A DNA stretch of 64,000 bases from CAXSBR01 sp964252015 (GCA_964252015.1 CAXULW010000012.1:42257-106256); one strand, 5' to 3'; positions 18,105 through 28,048 are shown, counted from the stretch's first letter. Translations and numbers: made by a program. The notes: generated from the sequence alone by a model not told the origin.

Positions 18105-19013
18105 TCAGCCAGCCCGGCGCGACGCCGGCTGGTCATCGGAGTGGTCGTTTGGCGCCACGGCCGGCAGGGCTGCCAACAACGCCCTCCCGGCTGCTGCCAA
18201 GGCCTTGGGGAGCGCTTCAGGGCTGACGCCGTCCGTCTCGAGCCGTCGGTCGATCGGGACCGAGACGACGCGGCCGCTCTGGCGTGCTGCGCGAACCTGC
18301 GGGCCGGCCGACGCCGTCACCGCACCCGGCCATCGGGTCGACCCGACCGCAGCGAGTGTTATCGGCTCGCCCGACCGCTCGGCGAACTCCCCCAGCAGGT
18401 ACTCGGTCTGGCGGATGCCCGGAACTGTCGGGCGGCACACGATCAAAAGTGATGCCGTGGCCAGGGCGGTAGCGAGCCAGCCGTCCGCGGCGAGCGCATC
18501 GCGCGCAGGCCAACCGATGTCGAGAACCAAAACCTCATCCGGGCTTGTCGCCGGCGCTGGGGCCGGTACGTGGCTGATCACCGCTGCCCGGAACGCGAGC
18601 CGGTCGATGCAGGTGTCGCCGCGTCGGCCGCGTCGCCAGCCGGTGCCGTCCTCGCCGAACTCGGCGTTCGTCGCGGCCGCCAGACCCGACCGGGATGCGT
18701 CGGCGACCTCGACAATGCGTACGGTGCGGCCGCAGTCCTTCTCGAGAGCCTGGGCGAGGGTGACAGCAACGGTGGACGCACCGGCACCAGAGTGGCCCGC
18801 GACGACCGCCACCACGCGTCCGCCAGGTTGCCAGCTGGACGTTCCGGTCGCCTGCGCCGGGGCAGCCGATGCAGGAAGTTGATGGGCGCTGCGCGCAGCC
18901 AAACCGCTTGAGGCGGCCGGCCGGCGTAGGGCAAACTCGCCCCGTTGGGCCGCCGTCACCGCAGCCTGCAGCTCCTCGAGCGACGCCCGGGTACGCAGTG
19001 GACTGGCCGTCAT
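18105..19013 (-). CDS. ParA/MinD-like ATPase with non-standard P-loop
   Basis: 302 residues with a disordered N-terminal 60, then a Rossmann-like domain. The P-loop reads GHSGAGAST at 73-81, lacking the usual lysine pair, followed by an LVLDIGWPARD segment as the switch region and LLIVCRPT. ParA-like proteins of this deviant type are common in actinobacterial secretion clusters and may position the complex. ATP binding cannot be assumed, given the missing lysine. It overlaps the next upstream gene by ATGA. Confidence 0.7.
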   Translation of the reverse strand: MTASPLRTRASLEELQAAVTAAQRGEFALRRPAASSGLAARSAHQLPASAAPAQATGTSSWQPGGRVVAVVAGHSGAGASTVAVTLAQALEKDCGRTVRIVEVADASRSGLAAATNAEFGEDGTGWRRGRRGDTCIDRLAFRAAVISHVPAPAPATSPDEVLVLDIGWPARDALAADGWLATALATASLLIVCRPTVPGIRQTEYLLGEFAERSGEPITLAAVGSTRWPGAVTASAGPQVRAARQSGRVVSVPIDRRLETDGVSPEALPKALAAAGRALLAALPAVAPNDHSDDQPASRRAG

Positions 19014-19261
19014 CGCCCCGCTCCACCAGTTGCCCGTTGGCGTCGGAGCACCAGTGCGGCCTTCAGTGTGTTGAGGTCAATGTCGACGAGCAGTTCGCGC
19101 GCCGACGCGGCCTCCCGCAATCGCCCCAGCAGGTCCTCCAGGCCGGTGATGGTCAGCGTCACGTCCGCGGCTGCAAGCGCGTCGAGCATGTCAACGACTC
19201 GTGAGACCTCGCTGTCCGAGCCGACGCCGCTCGACGCTCGGTTGGCTGCTGCTGCGGTCAT
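19010..19261 (-). CDS. small hypothetical protein upstream of ParA-like gene
   Basis: 83 residues from the ATG at 19261, acidic helical, with a 4-base overlap to the ParA-like gene. It could be the small partner of that ATPase. No family recognised. Confidence 0.5.
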   Translation of the reverse strand: MTAAAANRASSGVGSDSEVSRVVDMLDALAAADVTLTITGLEDLLGRLREAASARELLVDIDLNTLKAALVLRRQRATGGAGR

Positions 19262-19385
19262 TGGTGCGCTCCTCGCGGTGGTGGCGATCCGTCGCTCACC
19301 GCCTGAAGGTGAGCCAGGTAGTCGGTACGGACGCGACGCGTCGGAACCTCCTTCAGGAGCCTCGAATCGCCCGGCCTGTGGCGGC

Positions 19386-20159
19386 TCAGGCCGCGTACTC
19401 GAGGTAGTCCAGCCGGGCGTCGTGCAGCCGCTGCTTGGCCTGGCTGCACCGCCGGCGGAGGTGCCGGTCGGAAAGCCCCCACTTGGCCGCGGCGACACGT
19501 CGCTGGGGCAGCGTCGCGAGTTCGAAATCGAGCAGCAGCCGCACGTCATCGTCGGATAGGACGCCGGCGCCCGTCGCCCAAGACAGGACGTCAAGCAACT
19601 CGTCCTCGGCCTCGCGGTCTGCTTCAGGCCCGCCCGGGTCCGCCTGGTCGACCCTCGCGTCACTCAGCCAGGTCACCACCTCCGGCGAGAACGACACCTG
19701 GCGCCGCCGACCGTCGCGGTCGCGGGCCGGGGCGAGCTCGCGCAGCAACGCCGCTTTGGTGTCGTTCTTCAGACCGAGCGCGTGGCTATGACGCCGCTGA
19801 CGCCACCGGTAGCCGCGGATCTGCATCCACAACTCCGCCGCCGCCACCTCGTCGATGTCGGGCGACAGGTCGCTGAGGGAGATGGCCACCGACCGGCTTC
19901 CCTTGTGCATGAGGTGCGCGACCACCATCGCTGCGTCCTGGTCGTCGCCGTTGTCGGCCGCGGCCAACCTCAGCAGAGCACCGAACACGTCGTCGACATG
20001 GGCCCGGTTCCTGCTGGAGTGCACGTCGTCGGCGAGCACGCCCACGTCGGTGAACGCTCCGAGCACCGGCTCGCTGCGCGACCACCTCCTCAGGTGAGCC
20101 GCGTCGATGCGCGCGCACAGATCGGTCCAGGTCTCCCCAAGGAAGTCAGAAGGTGCCAT
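19386..20159 (-). CDS. putative DNA-binding regulator, first gene of conjugation operon
   Basis: A 257-residue protein. Its C-terminal 45 residues (RRVAAAKWGLSDRHLRRRCSQAK) look like a helix-turn-helix of the sigma region 4/LuxR sort, behind an acidic segment. The N-terminal part is helical with no motif. As the first gene of the minus-strand transfer operon, it could control it. Its promoter region carries the TAAGT inverted repeat at about 20317-20335. Confidence 0.55.
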   Translation of the reverse strand: MAPSDFLGETWTDLCARIDAAHLRRWSRSEPVLGAFTDVGVLADDVHSSRNRAHVDDVFGALLRLAAADNGDDQDAAMVVAHLMHKGSRSVAISLSDLSPDIDEVAAAELWMQIRGYRWRQRRHSHALGLKNDTKAALLRELAPARDRDGRRRQVSFSPEVVTWLSDARVDQADPGGPEADREAEDELLDVLSWATGAGVLSDDDVRLLLDFELATLPQRRVAAAKWGLSDRHLRRRCSQAKQRLHDARLDYLEYAA

Positions 20160-21165
20160 CGTCCGGTCCTCTCGTCAGCCGTGATGCAGCTGACGCTCCA
20201 GACAGAACGGACCGGATTCCTACCTAACTGCGACACCGCCGTGTTCTACCAGCCCACGAATGCTTCTTCGTGCTCCGGTAAGTCCGCCCGAACTTCCCAG
20301 AATCCGGAGGCTGTAGCTAAGTAAGACAGACTTACCTACTCCGGCATGGCGCCTCTCTTGGCACAGCGGGAGCTTGCTGCCGAAGGCATTCCGAGGCCCG
20401 AGCCGCGACGCACAACTCCTTCAAGGCATGTCCCGCGTCCTTCGACAGTGCCCACCTCACGATCGCCGCTGGGCCCCGGCGGTCGTTGCAGGCTGACACG
20501 ATGCAGAGTCCGGACGCGTTGGTCGAGCTGTTCGAGGCTCTGAATCATCGAGAGGCTGCTGTGCGTGATGATTTCGATGGGTCCACACAGGTGTCCTATC
20601 GCGCCAATGAAATGGTCGTCGGGGCGTCGACAAGAAAATTGACGGGGCGCTCGACTCGTATTGCGGGCAGCCGACGGTGAGCTTAACTTGGACCATCGTC
20701 GGGCCCGAGCCGAGCGGTTGGATTTGGAGGAGGCATCGTTAACGCGGACCGCGCCGACGATTTCGCGAGCGACAACGCCGCCGCACTCACACTGTTCGAC
20801 TTGCTGGCGACGCCCTCGATCAACGCGAGATTGCCAAAGTGCGGGCTGACAAGTACGAAGGTTCGCGTGGGTGACCGCTTGAGGTTCGCGACATCACCTC
20901 GGAACTCGATCAGTGCGCAGTGTTGACCGGCTGCTCCGAGTAGAGGGACCTGCTGTCGCGCCAACCGACGAGAATGAGGAACAGTGCCGGCGGTTAGCAA
21001 ACGTCACAGTCCCGGACACGGTCCTTCGCATGGGTGGCGAGCCGACAACGGCACGGGACTTGGTTACGCTCGTGCGCACCATCCGGACTGATGAAGCAGG
21101 CCAACGTTCGCCCAAGCCCAGGCCCGCGTAGCGTCGGTACCAGCAGTCGAACTAGGCTCGCCGTC
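20160..21165. other. 1-kb intergenic region between conjugation operon and TIGR04255 operon
   Basis: No reading frame here is convincing; short candidates (for example at 20502 and 20736 on the plus strand) lack ribosome sites and known motifs. The stretch must contain the divergent promoters of both flanking operons. It is a reasonable place to look for an origin of transfer, which is otherwise not visible. Confidence 0.4.
20317..20335. promoter_or_regulatory. inverted repeat upstream of conjugation operon
   Basis: CTAAGTAAGACAGACTTAC contains nested dyads: TAAGT...ACTTA and GTAAG-ACAGA-CTTAC. A further GTAAGT lies near 20278. It lies about 160-180 bases upstream of the first conjugation gene. 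A candidate operator for the operon's own regulator; no experiment supports it. Confidence 0.35.
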
Positions 21166-21180
21166 GTGGACAGCCTCGTT

Positions 21181-21978
21181 ATGCAGCACGAGCCGATCCC
21201 AGAGTTTTCAGCTCCACCTGTAGTAGAGGTTGCAATAGGAATCGAATTTGTTCCGATACTAGGGCTAGACGTAATACGTTTAACGGACATAGTTCGAGAT
21301 TGGTCTCCGGACTACCCTGACTCGCAACAGGCTCCAGCACTGGTCCCAGCTATACCACCCGGAACGGCGTTTTTGCCCCTGCAAATTTCAGCATCCAACC
21401 TCCGGTTGTGGGCTATTCAATCAGATCAACGAAGATTGATTCAGGTCCAGCACGATCGATTGATTTTGAATTGGCGACGGCTCAACGATCCGGCGGGAAC
21501 GTACCCATCCTACAAGATTCTGATCGGAGAGTTTTCCAAGCGGTGGTCAGAATTCGTCGTCAAGCTAAAAGGTATGGGTTTCGAACGGCCACGGCCGCTT
21601 GTCGGTGAGGTGACGTACGTCAATGTTATATCGTTAGCCGATTTTGACAACGACCCCGGCAACGTGATTTCACTTTTCGCTCAGCCAAATCCGCTAGGTG
21701 ATCCCGCGTTTTCGACTGTCTCTGAGGGCTTCGACGTCACCATTGGCGAGGAAGTTTGTGGACAGATGACGGTCCAATACGTCCACGGAGTGGACCCCAT
21801 AGCCGGCCGTGTCGACGCGCTGACAGTGTCCAGTCGTGTTACATTTCCATCCTCTCCCGCCGCTGACGAGGGTGTGCCCGTGGTGCCGGAGCTCGATCGT
21901 GCTCACGTGGTGAGCGTGGGAGGGTTTGCTCGAGTGACGACCCATAGGGCGCACGAAATGTGGGGGCGCGTTCAATGA
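21181..21978 (+). CDS. TIGR04255-family protein
   Basis: 265 residues from the ATG at 21181 (a GTG at 21166 is an alternative). The opening FSAPPVVEVAIGIEF and following FVPILGLD, then LQISASNLRLWAIQ and LIQVQHDRLILNWR, match the TIGR04255 family, a widespread protein of unknown biochemical role that often starts small operons. The gene is visibly richer in A and T than its neighbours, suggesting recent transfer. Its stop overlaps the next start (ATGA). Confidence 0.75.
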   Translation: MQHEPIPEFSAPPVVEVAIGIEFVPILGLDVIRLTDIVRDWSPDYPDSQQAPALVPAIPPGTAFLPLQISASNLRLWAIQSDQRRLIQVQHDRLILNWRRLNDPAGTYPSYKILIGEFSKRWSEFVVKLKGMGFERPRPLVGEVTYVNVISLADFDNDPGNVISLFAQPNPLGDPAFSTVSEGFDVTIGEEVCGQMTVQYVHGVDPIAGRVDALTVSSRVTFPSSPAADEGVPVVPELDRAHVVSVGGFARVTTHRAHEMWGRVQ

Positions 21979-22502
21979 CAGCGACTATTCCTGCGGACAT
22001 CTCTACGTACCCCCGGTTCGAGCCCGGCCAGGGCGGATCGGACAGCGCTCTACGCGCCACGTCGTCGTCCAAGGTATGGCCGGCGGCCGCGACCGTCGTT
22101 TCGCCAGGCATTCCAACAAAGGGCGAGCTGCTGGAGCGGGCCGAAGGTGCAGTCGAGCGCTTGCTGAAGGGCAGCGAATATGTGTCGCCTCTCGCGGCCA
22201 TGGCGGCGCTTGGGTTGGCGAGAGCTGTTTTGTCGGATGGATCGGCCACGCCGCAGGTCGCGCCGGGCGAGAACGGTTCGTTGAGCATTGCGTGGATGGT
22301 GGATGGTGACTACTTGGAGATGAGCGCCGATGCCGGTGGCACCGTTGCCATATACGCGGAACGAAAAGACGGCGTTGTCGCGATCGAAGAGGATTTCGAC
22401 CCGTGGGCTCCCCACGTTCAACCGGTAAAACAGAAAGTTCGGGCTTTTCTGACAGGCATGAGTTCTGGCGTTCGGTTTCGGGCGCCAGTGCCCAACTATT
22501 AG
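21975..22502 (+). CDS. second gene of TIGR04255 operon, unknown
   Basis: 175 residues, translation coupled to the TIGR04255 gene by ATGA. The N-terminal 40 residues are disordered, followed by a helix (ELLERAEGAVERLL) and a strand-rich C-terminal half (SLSIAWMVDGDYLEMS). No membrane segment. No family recognised. Coupling suggests it works with its neighbour. Confidence 0.6.
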   Translation: MTATIPADISTYPRFEPGQGGSDSALRATSSSKVWPAAATVVSPGIPTKGELLERAEGAVERLLKGSEYVSPLAAMAALGLARAVLSDGSATPQVAPGENGSLSIAWMVDGDYLEMSADAGGTVAIYAERKDGVVAIEEDFDPWAPHVQPVKQKVRAFLTGMSSGVRFRAPVPNY

Positions 22503-22945
22503 AGGGTCCCACATCTGAGGTTGGTGATAGTGAAGAGATCAGTCGGCGATTTGAATGGAAACCGTCTAACTACATATTTGACGAAGGAACCGGCGAATAC
22601 ATGTGTCGGTCCGGGATGCTCGTATTCAATGACGACGGATGCTCCTGCTACCGACGAGATCTTCTTCTCGCCAATCAATTGAGCGACCGCGCAATCTACG
22701 ACGCGGAGTCTCAGGGGATCGGCATCGGGATTGTCCTCAACATACGTCTTGCGACCCTTGACGTAGTGCACGACCCGTGGCCCGCCGGCCATGATGGCGC
22801 GCCCGCCAACTTAGCGCATGCCTTGATGATCTTCCCTAACTCGGGAGCGAGCGGGAAGGCGCGTAACCGGTTACGCTCGACCTTGGCTAGACGTTTTCGA
22901 GCCGTACCTCCCATGGGCGGTGGTAGCACCTCCTCGGACTCCTGA
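22403..22945 (+). CDS. third gene of TIGR04255 operon, unknown
   Basis: Up to 180 residues. The part after about residue 45 looks coding (RRFEWKPSNYIFDEGTG, then CRSGMLVFNDDGCS and a helical Arg-rich end). The ATG at 22403 overlaps the previous gene by 100 bases; a shorter product from an unseen start is possible. Four cysteines lie close together, but without a clear metal-site pattern. Likely the end of the operon. Confidence 0.5.
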   Translation: MGSPRSTGKTESSGFSDRHEFWRSVSGASAQLLEGPTSEVGDSEEISRRFEWKPSNYIFDEGTGEYMCRSGMLVFNDDGCSCYRRDLLLANQLSDRAIYDAESQGIGIGIVLNIRLATLDVVHDPWPAGHDGAPANLAHALMIFPNSGASGKARNRLRSTLARRFRAVPPMGGGSTSSDS

Positions 22946-23354
22946 GATTGGCCGGCGAGATTGGCACCCTAAGCGCGGCGCTCGCGCTCCGAATGCGTTC
23001 GCCGAGGTCCATATGGCCCCAGGGGAGTAGGCGAACGCGCAGGATTTGAGACGTCGATGAGACGCTCGGTCTGCTGAGCCAGATAGCTAGCCGGCGCCCA
23101 CGATCCGATTGTGGCGAGCTGCCCGACACGCGGGCCAGCCATCCTATGACGCTGCAAGAAGCCCCACGGATAGGGCGCTCTACCGCCAGCACGTGCCGCG
23201 ACGGGGGTGACCCCGCGCAACTAACGGAGCAGAGCCGCAACTGGGCTGTCGGCCCGCTCGGAGGCGCCGGTCGAGTCGTCGATTGCCAACTCGACCTGTG
23301 CAGCTGCAAACCCGAAGTCGATCATTGGCCCATCGTCGCGTGCCGCCCGCCTGG
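22946..23354. other. intergenic, nothing recognised
   Basis: A 400-base stretch between the convergent TIGR04255 and Tad operons. Short frames exist on both strands but none has a ribosome site, known motif or clear coding look. Confidence 0.4.
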
Positions 23355-24035
23355 TCATAGCCAGGCCGCCGCGACAATCGCGCCTGCCACCATCGCCGGA
23401 CCCAACGGGACCGGCATGCGCCGTCCTCGTTGAGCGGGCCGAGCCACGGCGACGGCGGCTGCGAGCGGTACCGCTAGGACCCATGAAGCGGCCTGGCCCG
23501 CCACCACGGTCGACCAGCCCGACCAGCCGAGCAGACAGCCGCACAGGCTCGCCACCCATACGTCGCCGAGGCCCAGTGACCGTGGCGCCGCGAGCACCAT
23601 GCAGAACCACGCCCCGCCGACCAGGGCCGCCGCAGCGATGCTGCGCACCAACCGCCCCGGGTCCTGGTCGATCAGCGCGGTCACGATCAACACGGCGAGC
23701 TCGGCGACGGCGAGGGTGACCGTCAGCGGCACCGGCAGGCGGTGCGTCCGTACGTCGACCACGCACAAGACGGCGCCGCCGGCCGCGAGGATCAGCCATG
23801 CCGCTCGGGGCTGTGCCGGCGTTGCAGCGACGGCCAAGGCCGACGCCACGCCCGCCACGATCGCGATGTCGGACCACCGTACCGAGCGTGGCCGCCACCA
23901 GCTGGCCGCCATCCCATCCGCCAGAGCGACTGCCCACCCGGCCAGCAGAGGGCTCGCTGCAGCCATCGCGACGACGGCCAGCAGCGCCGGCACGATCGGC
24001 TCGGTGCTGGTCACGGTCAGCTCGCCGATAGCCAT
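23355..24035 (-). CDS. A24-family prepilin peptidase (TadV/CpaA-like)
   Basis: A 226-residue protein with about seven hydrophobic helices. The two catalytic aspartates of A24 aspartyl proteases are visible: D94 in VVDVRTHRLP and D158 in GLGDVW. It would cleave the Flp pilin and pseudopilins of the same locus before assembly. It overlaps the LysM/BTAD gene by 19 bases, the last cistron of the Tad operon. Confidence 0.85.
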   Translation of the reverse strand: MAIGELTVTSTEPIVPALLAVVAMAAASPLLAGWAVALADGMAASWWRPRSVRWSDIAIVAGVASALAVAATPAQPRAAWLILAAGGAVLCVVDVRTHRLPVPLTVTLAVAELAVLIVTALIDQDPGRLVRSIAAAALVGGAWFCMVLAAPRSLGLGDVWVASLCGCLLGWSGWSTVVAGQAASWVLAVPLAAAVAVARPAQRGRRMPVPLGPAMVAGAIVAAAWL

Positions 24036-27000
24036 TCGCGACGCCGGCGAATCTGTTCGGTCCGCTCTGACAAGTCGGCCGGGCCGTTGCCGTCGTCATC
24101 TCGGTTGCAGACTTCGTCGCGCAACAGCCGCTCGGCCGCGGCCTTCGACCCGCATGCCTCGAGCACTGCGGCCAAATCCAGCCGCGGCACCTCGGCGTAT
24201 GGCATGGCCACTAATGCGGTCTTGGCCGCCCGCTCGGCCCGATCCAGCTCGCCCCGCTCCAAGGCCCAGCTGGCCACTGTGTGTGCGACCTTCTCGACGG
24301 CCACCTTCAAATACTCATCGACCGGGTTGTCCAGTAGCCACGCGTAGCCGCCGGTGCGCTGCTGGGAGTAGGGCTCACCGGTCACGAGGTCCAGCGCTGC
24401 TTCTAGGTCGGCGATGCCGTCCTCGCCGCCGCGCGCCTGCCCGCGCAGATGCAGTTGCTGGAACAGGTCCGCATCGACCAACAGGTCCTCGATCTCGTAA
24501 ATGCTGACGCCGCGGACGCGGCTGGCCTTGGACTTGCGAGCATCGGGGAGGTGCATCTCCCCCGTCCGCGGGTTGACCCCCAGCCACGCGCGCAGATCCT
24601 TCAACCGCGATGCTGCGGTCTCGCTCTTCACACCAAACGCGTCGGCTACCTGCTCGATCTGCGCCCCATGGTCTCGGCTGGTCAGGTAGGCAGCTACCTC
24701 GGTGTAGTACGGGATGCGCTGCGGGGTCTGGCCGTGAGCACGCAGCTTGATCGGCCCGAGCAAAGTCAACCGCGGCAACGGGCAGTTCGGGTTTCGCCAC
24801 AAGGTCAGCGCCTCGTCCAGGCCGCTAACGGTCTCGACGATCCGCTCGGTGACCTCAGCAGGAACCCGCGGGGCCACGACGTCTAAGTCCTCGGCCGTCG
24901 TGGCTGCCGCGGCCAGATATGCCTCATCCTCGGCAGGCAGCAGCGTCGTCGTGTCCTCAGCTGCCGGCCCCTCCCCGGTCATCAACTGGGAGGCCCCGGG
25001 TAGGTCGGCCGGTCCAGGAACTTGGTTCACCTCAACCGGTCCGGCCAGCTCGGCGGTGCGGGGAAGGGTGAACTCTGGCCGCAGGCTGCCTGCTGCGTCG
25101 ATGAACTGCTCCCACGGTCGCGGCCCCGCCGCGGGCGGCACCGGTTCTTCCTCGCCCGCACCGGCACGCTCCAGCATCTCGGCGATGTCCTCGGCCTGCT
25201 CGGGTGGCAGCCGTTGGGCCAGCAGCTCCACTCGTAGATCGCGCAGGCTCAGCTGCCCCTCGCTGTTGACGTTGAGCACCAAACCTGCCGGCGGCACGTC
25301 GTCCCGATCACCGGCGAGCACGATCGCCACCGACGAGCGGTCCGGCGTGTCGGCGAGATGACACAGGAGGTCGCCGAGCTTGGCGTGTTCGGCAGCGATG
25401 TGGGGCGCCACGAGCAGTACGTGCGGCATGAACGAGTCGAGCGCGATTTGGCGTGCACGGGCATCCAGAACGGTGGATTCAGCGTTTTCAGCCGCAGCGC
25501 AGGTATGCGCGTGTTCGGCGGCCAGCAACTCTGCAGCGGCATCGAGGTCCTCGGTGTAACGCAGTCGGGAGGGATTGATGGGCACGAGTTCCTTGCCGAA
25601 GCCGACCATGGTCACGGTGACGTGCTGCGACCAGTCGTTCACAGCCAACCCGGCAGCGATGAACCGGCCGAGGTCCAAGCAGCGGTCGTGGTCGCCGGTG
25701 AGCGAGAGCGCGCCAGCCCGCTCGAGGTCGACGAGCCACTTCTCGCTGCCGTTCAAGGCAGTGCCGTCTGGCTCGTCACCTGCCGCTCCCCCGAGGTAGC
25801 CGACGCCGACGAGGGTCGGGTAGGGCGCGGCCACGTCGACTGCGTTCTCTGCTGTGACCGGCAGTTCGGCGCCGACGCGTACCGACCACCACAACCCCGA
25901 CTCGTCGGCTCGCCACGGCGGCGGAGGCGCGGCCAGGTGCGGTTCGGCAAGCCGGAGCTGCAGTTCCTCGCCAGTCATCCGAGCGGCGAGCACGTCCGGC
26001 AGCACCGCGCCCGCACCATCCTCAGTGGCGGCCGCGAGACTACGCAACGCGAAGTCCAGGAACTGACCATCCGGTGCACCTGTACCGCCGTGGGTCAGGG
26101 TCGCCCTCTGGGCCGGGATCAGGTGCGACGTCGTCGAGGCAATGGTGCGTCCGAGTCGCACGGTGCGCCAGTTCATCCGTCGCCGCACCGCCAGAGCGCT
26201 GAGCAGCCCGGCCGCGAGCACCGCGCCGCAGCCTGCGAACACCTCGCCCCACGGCGTCGCGGACGGCTGCGACGCTGGACGCAGGTGGTTGTGGTTTGCA
26301 CGGCCAACCTGCGACGGGTGCTCCGGGGGTGAAGTCGTCGTCGGCGTGCCCGGTTGGTCCGGACTCGTCTGGGCCGGGGTGGTCTTGCGCGGGGTTTGAT
26401 TGCCTGGTTGGTGCGGTGTCGTACGACCCGGCGCGGTGTCGCCATGCGCAGTCTTGCCCGGTTTCGCCGGCGAGGGCTGGGAGGACGTGCTGGGGCCAGT
26501 GAGAGTCGGGCCGGGGATGATGATCGTGTCGCCGGGCTTGATGAGGTTCGGGTCGGTGAACACGCGCCCGTCCGACATGACCCGGCCCTCGTTACGTGTC
26601 CAGACGGCTGGCTCGGTCGAGCCGTGATGGGCGGCGATCTCGGTGAGGTTGTCCTGGGGCTTGACAGTGACCACGTCGCCGGCCTGGGCCGGGACAAGCA
26701 CCGTCCAACCCGGCATCAATAACCCTGCCTGGGTCATCATTGACCCGTTTGCCTGGACGCGGCCCTCGTTGAGATGCCAAATCTCGTGCCAACGCTCTCC
26801 GCTACCCAGCATTGTCTGAGCGATGTCCCAGTAGGTATCTGGTCCGGAACCGTCAGGTGGAACCACGTACGTACGGGTACCTGGCGCTGCCGTCCTAGCC
26901 GCTCTCGCGGCGTTCGCTGCCGCCGTGGTCGGTGCATTCGACGTCGACGACGCGTGCACCGGAGCGACTGCAGCGACCGGCGCCCGGGCCACGCCCGCTG

Positions 27001-27409
27001 CGAATGCCGGGGTGGGGGTCACCCCAATCCCAGCCGTCGTGCCGACTAGCAACGTTGCTGCGACCAGCCAGCGCGCCAGCTGAGGGATGCCGGTGAACTC
27101 ACCCGGCATGTGCGCTGTAGTAAGGGGTGGGCCGGCGGCCCAGCCGCCACCGGCCGGGCGTCGCGCGGTCCGTGCGGCCGTGTTGACCGCTGCCAGCACG
27201 GCGACCGCGAACTGCAGCCAGGCGATCCAGATGGCTACCCACACCACGCCCGCGAGGACGTCGATCACGACGCTGTCAGAAAGATCGCCGGCCTTCAGTG
27301 CGGTCCACCCGTTTAGCGGGTTACCGATGGTCGCGGCCATCACCCACGGCACGCCGAGCAGTAACGCAAGTAGCGCGCCGATCGCGGCGACCTGGCGTAT
27401 CCGCCTCAT
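24017..27409 (-). CDS. LysM and BTAD-domain membrane protein of Tad locus
   Basis: 1130 residues. Several N-terminal membrane helices come first (to about 150). Two LysM-like domains follow: one around YWDIAQTMLGSGERWHEI, one around VKPQDNLTEIAAHHGSTE with NLIKPGDTIIIPG. A Pro/Thr-rich linker and another helix precede a large cytosolic part ending in a winged-helix plus BTAD-like TPR region. Such proteins are a standard actinobacterial Tad component. LysM domains bind peptidoglycan; the BTAD half may sense or regulate. It overlaps the upstream gene by ATGA. Confidence 0.8.
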   Translation of the reverse strand: MRRIRQVAAIGALLALLLGVPWVMAATIGNPLNGWTALKAGDLSDSVVIDVLAGVVWVAIWIAWLQFAVAVLAAVNTAARTARRPAGGGWAAGPPLTTAHMPGEFTGIPQLARWLVAATLLVGTTAGIGVTPTPAFAAGVARAPVAAVAPVHASSTSNAPTTAAANAARAARTAAPGTRTYVVPPDGSGPDTYWDIAQTMLGSGERWHEIWHLNEGRVQANGSMMTQAGLLMPGWTVLVPAQAGDVVTVKPQDNLTEIAAHHGSTEPAVWTRNEGRVMSDGRVFTDPNLIKPGDTIIIPGPTLTGPSTSSQPSPAKPGKTAHGDTAPGRTTPHQPGNQTPRKTTPAQTSPDQPGTPTTTSPPEHPSQVGRANHNHLRPASQPSATPWGEVFAGCGAVLAAGLLSALAVRRRMNWRTVRLGRTIASTTSHLIPAQRATLTHGGTGAPDGQFLDFALRSLAAATEDGAGAVLPDVLAARMTGEELQLRLAEPHLAAPPPPWRADESGLWWSVRVGAELPVTAENAVDVAAPYPTLVGVGYLGGAAGDEPDGTALNGSEKWLVDLERAGALSLTGDHDRCLDLGRFIAAGLAVNDWSQHVTVTMVGFGKELVPINPSRLRYTEDLDAAAELLAAEHAHTCAAAENAESTVLDARARQIALDSFMPHVLLVAPHIAAEHAKLGDLLCHLADTPDRSSVAIVLAGDRDDVPPAGLVLNVNSEGQLSLRDLRVELLAQRLPPEQAEDIAEMLERAGAGEEEPVPPAAGPRPWEQFIDAAGSLRPEFTLPRTAELAGPVEVNQVPGPADLPGASQLMTGEGPAAEDTTTLLPAEDEAYLAAAATTAEDLDVVAPRVPAEVTERIVETVSGLDEALTLWRNPNCPLPRLTLLGPIKLRAHGQTPQRIPYYTEVAAYLTSRDHGAQIEQVADAFGVKSETAASRLKDLRAWLGVNPRTGEMHLPDARKSKASRVRGVSIYEIEDLLVDADLFQQLHLRGQARGGEDGIADLEAALDLVTGEPYSQQRTGGYAWLLDNPVDEYLKVAVEKVAHTVASWALERGELDRAERAAKTALVAMPYAEVPRLDLAAVLEACGSKAAAERLLRDEVCNRDDDGNGPADLSERTEQIRRRREWLSAS

Positions 27410-27873
27410 CCGGTACCTCCGGTCCTCGAGCCATGCAGTGCTACCGCGGTCGAGCTGGCACTACCGCTGATGTTGTTAAGTCCGAAAGCCGACAGAATCT
27501 GGGTCTTCTCGTGCACCGTCACCGAAACTGTGACCGTGTCCCCGCTCACGACGACGGTCGGATTCGAGATGCCGGCCGTGTCGAGCACCCGCTGCGCGGC
27601 CGCCCGTGCCGCCCCTGGATTGGCTGAGAGGTCAGCCGGGTCGGAGTCGTGCAAAGCTGTGGGCGACAACGCGTCAGCACCGGCCCTAGCCGCCTGCTGC
27701 GCCACGTCTGCGGCCTGTTCGCGTGCCGCGATCGCGTTGCCCCCATCGACTATCAACCCAGCCATCGCGATCAACCCGACCATGATCGGGACGACCCAGA
27801 ACATCACTGCCCCGCGGTCTCGCTCCTCCTGGCCCGCCCGTCCCAAGCGCGCACGCACCCAGCGCTCGATCAT
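27406..27873 (-). CDS. TadG-like pilus assembly protein
   Basis: 155 residues with one N-terminal membrane helix right after a short basic head (DRGAVMFWVVPIMVG), then DGGNAIAAREQAADVAQQAAR, a typical TadG/TadE-like start, and a small outer domain. It is probably a minor pseudopilin. ATGA overlap with the LysM/BTAD gene. Confidence 0.7.
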   Translation of the reverse strand: MIERWVRARLGRAGQEERDRGAVMFWVVPIMVGLIAMAGLIVDGGNAIAAREQAADVAQQAARAGADALSPTALHDSDPADLSANPGAARAAAQRVLDTAGISNPTVVVSGDTVTVSVTVHEKTQILSAFGLNNISGSASSTAVALHGSRTGGTG

Positions 27874-28048
27874 CGTGCGAACCCGGGCTGGGAGGGACGG
27901 TGGTCATCTTGGTCCTGGGTAGGAGACGCAGAGGATCGCGGCACTGACGATCGCCTCGAAGGTGCTTCGCCTGACCAGGCGCGAGTTCGGGATCCATGCC
28001 CACCACGGCGTGGGCTCATCCCGCCCGAATCCCGCGTTCGCTGCGGCA

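Noticed and set aside
20502..20960. Small plus-strand genes in the 1-kb intergenic region
   Set aside because: No ribosome site, no motif, and no coupling to neighbours.
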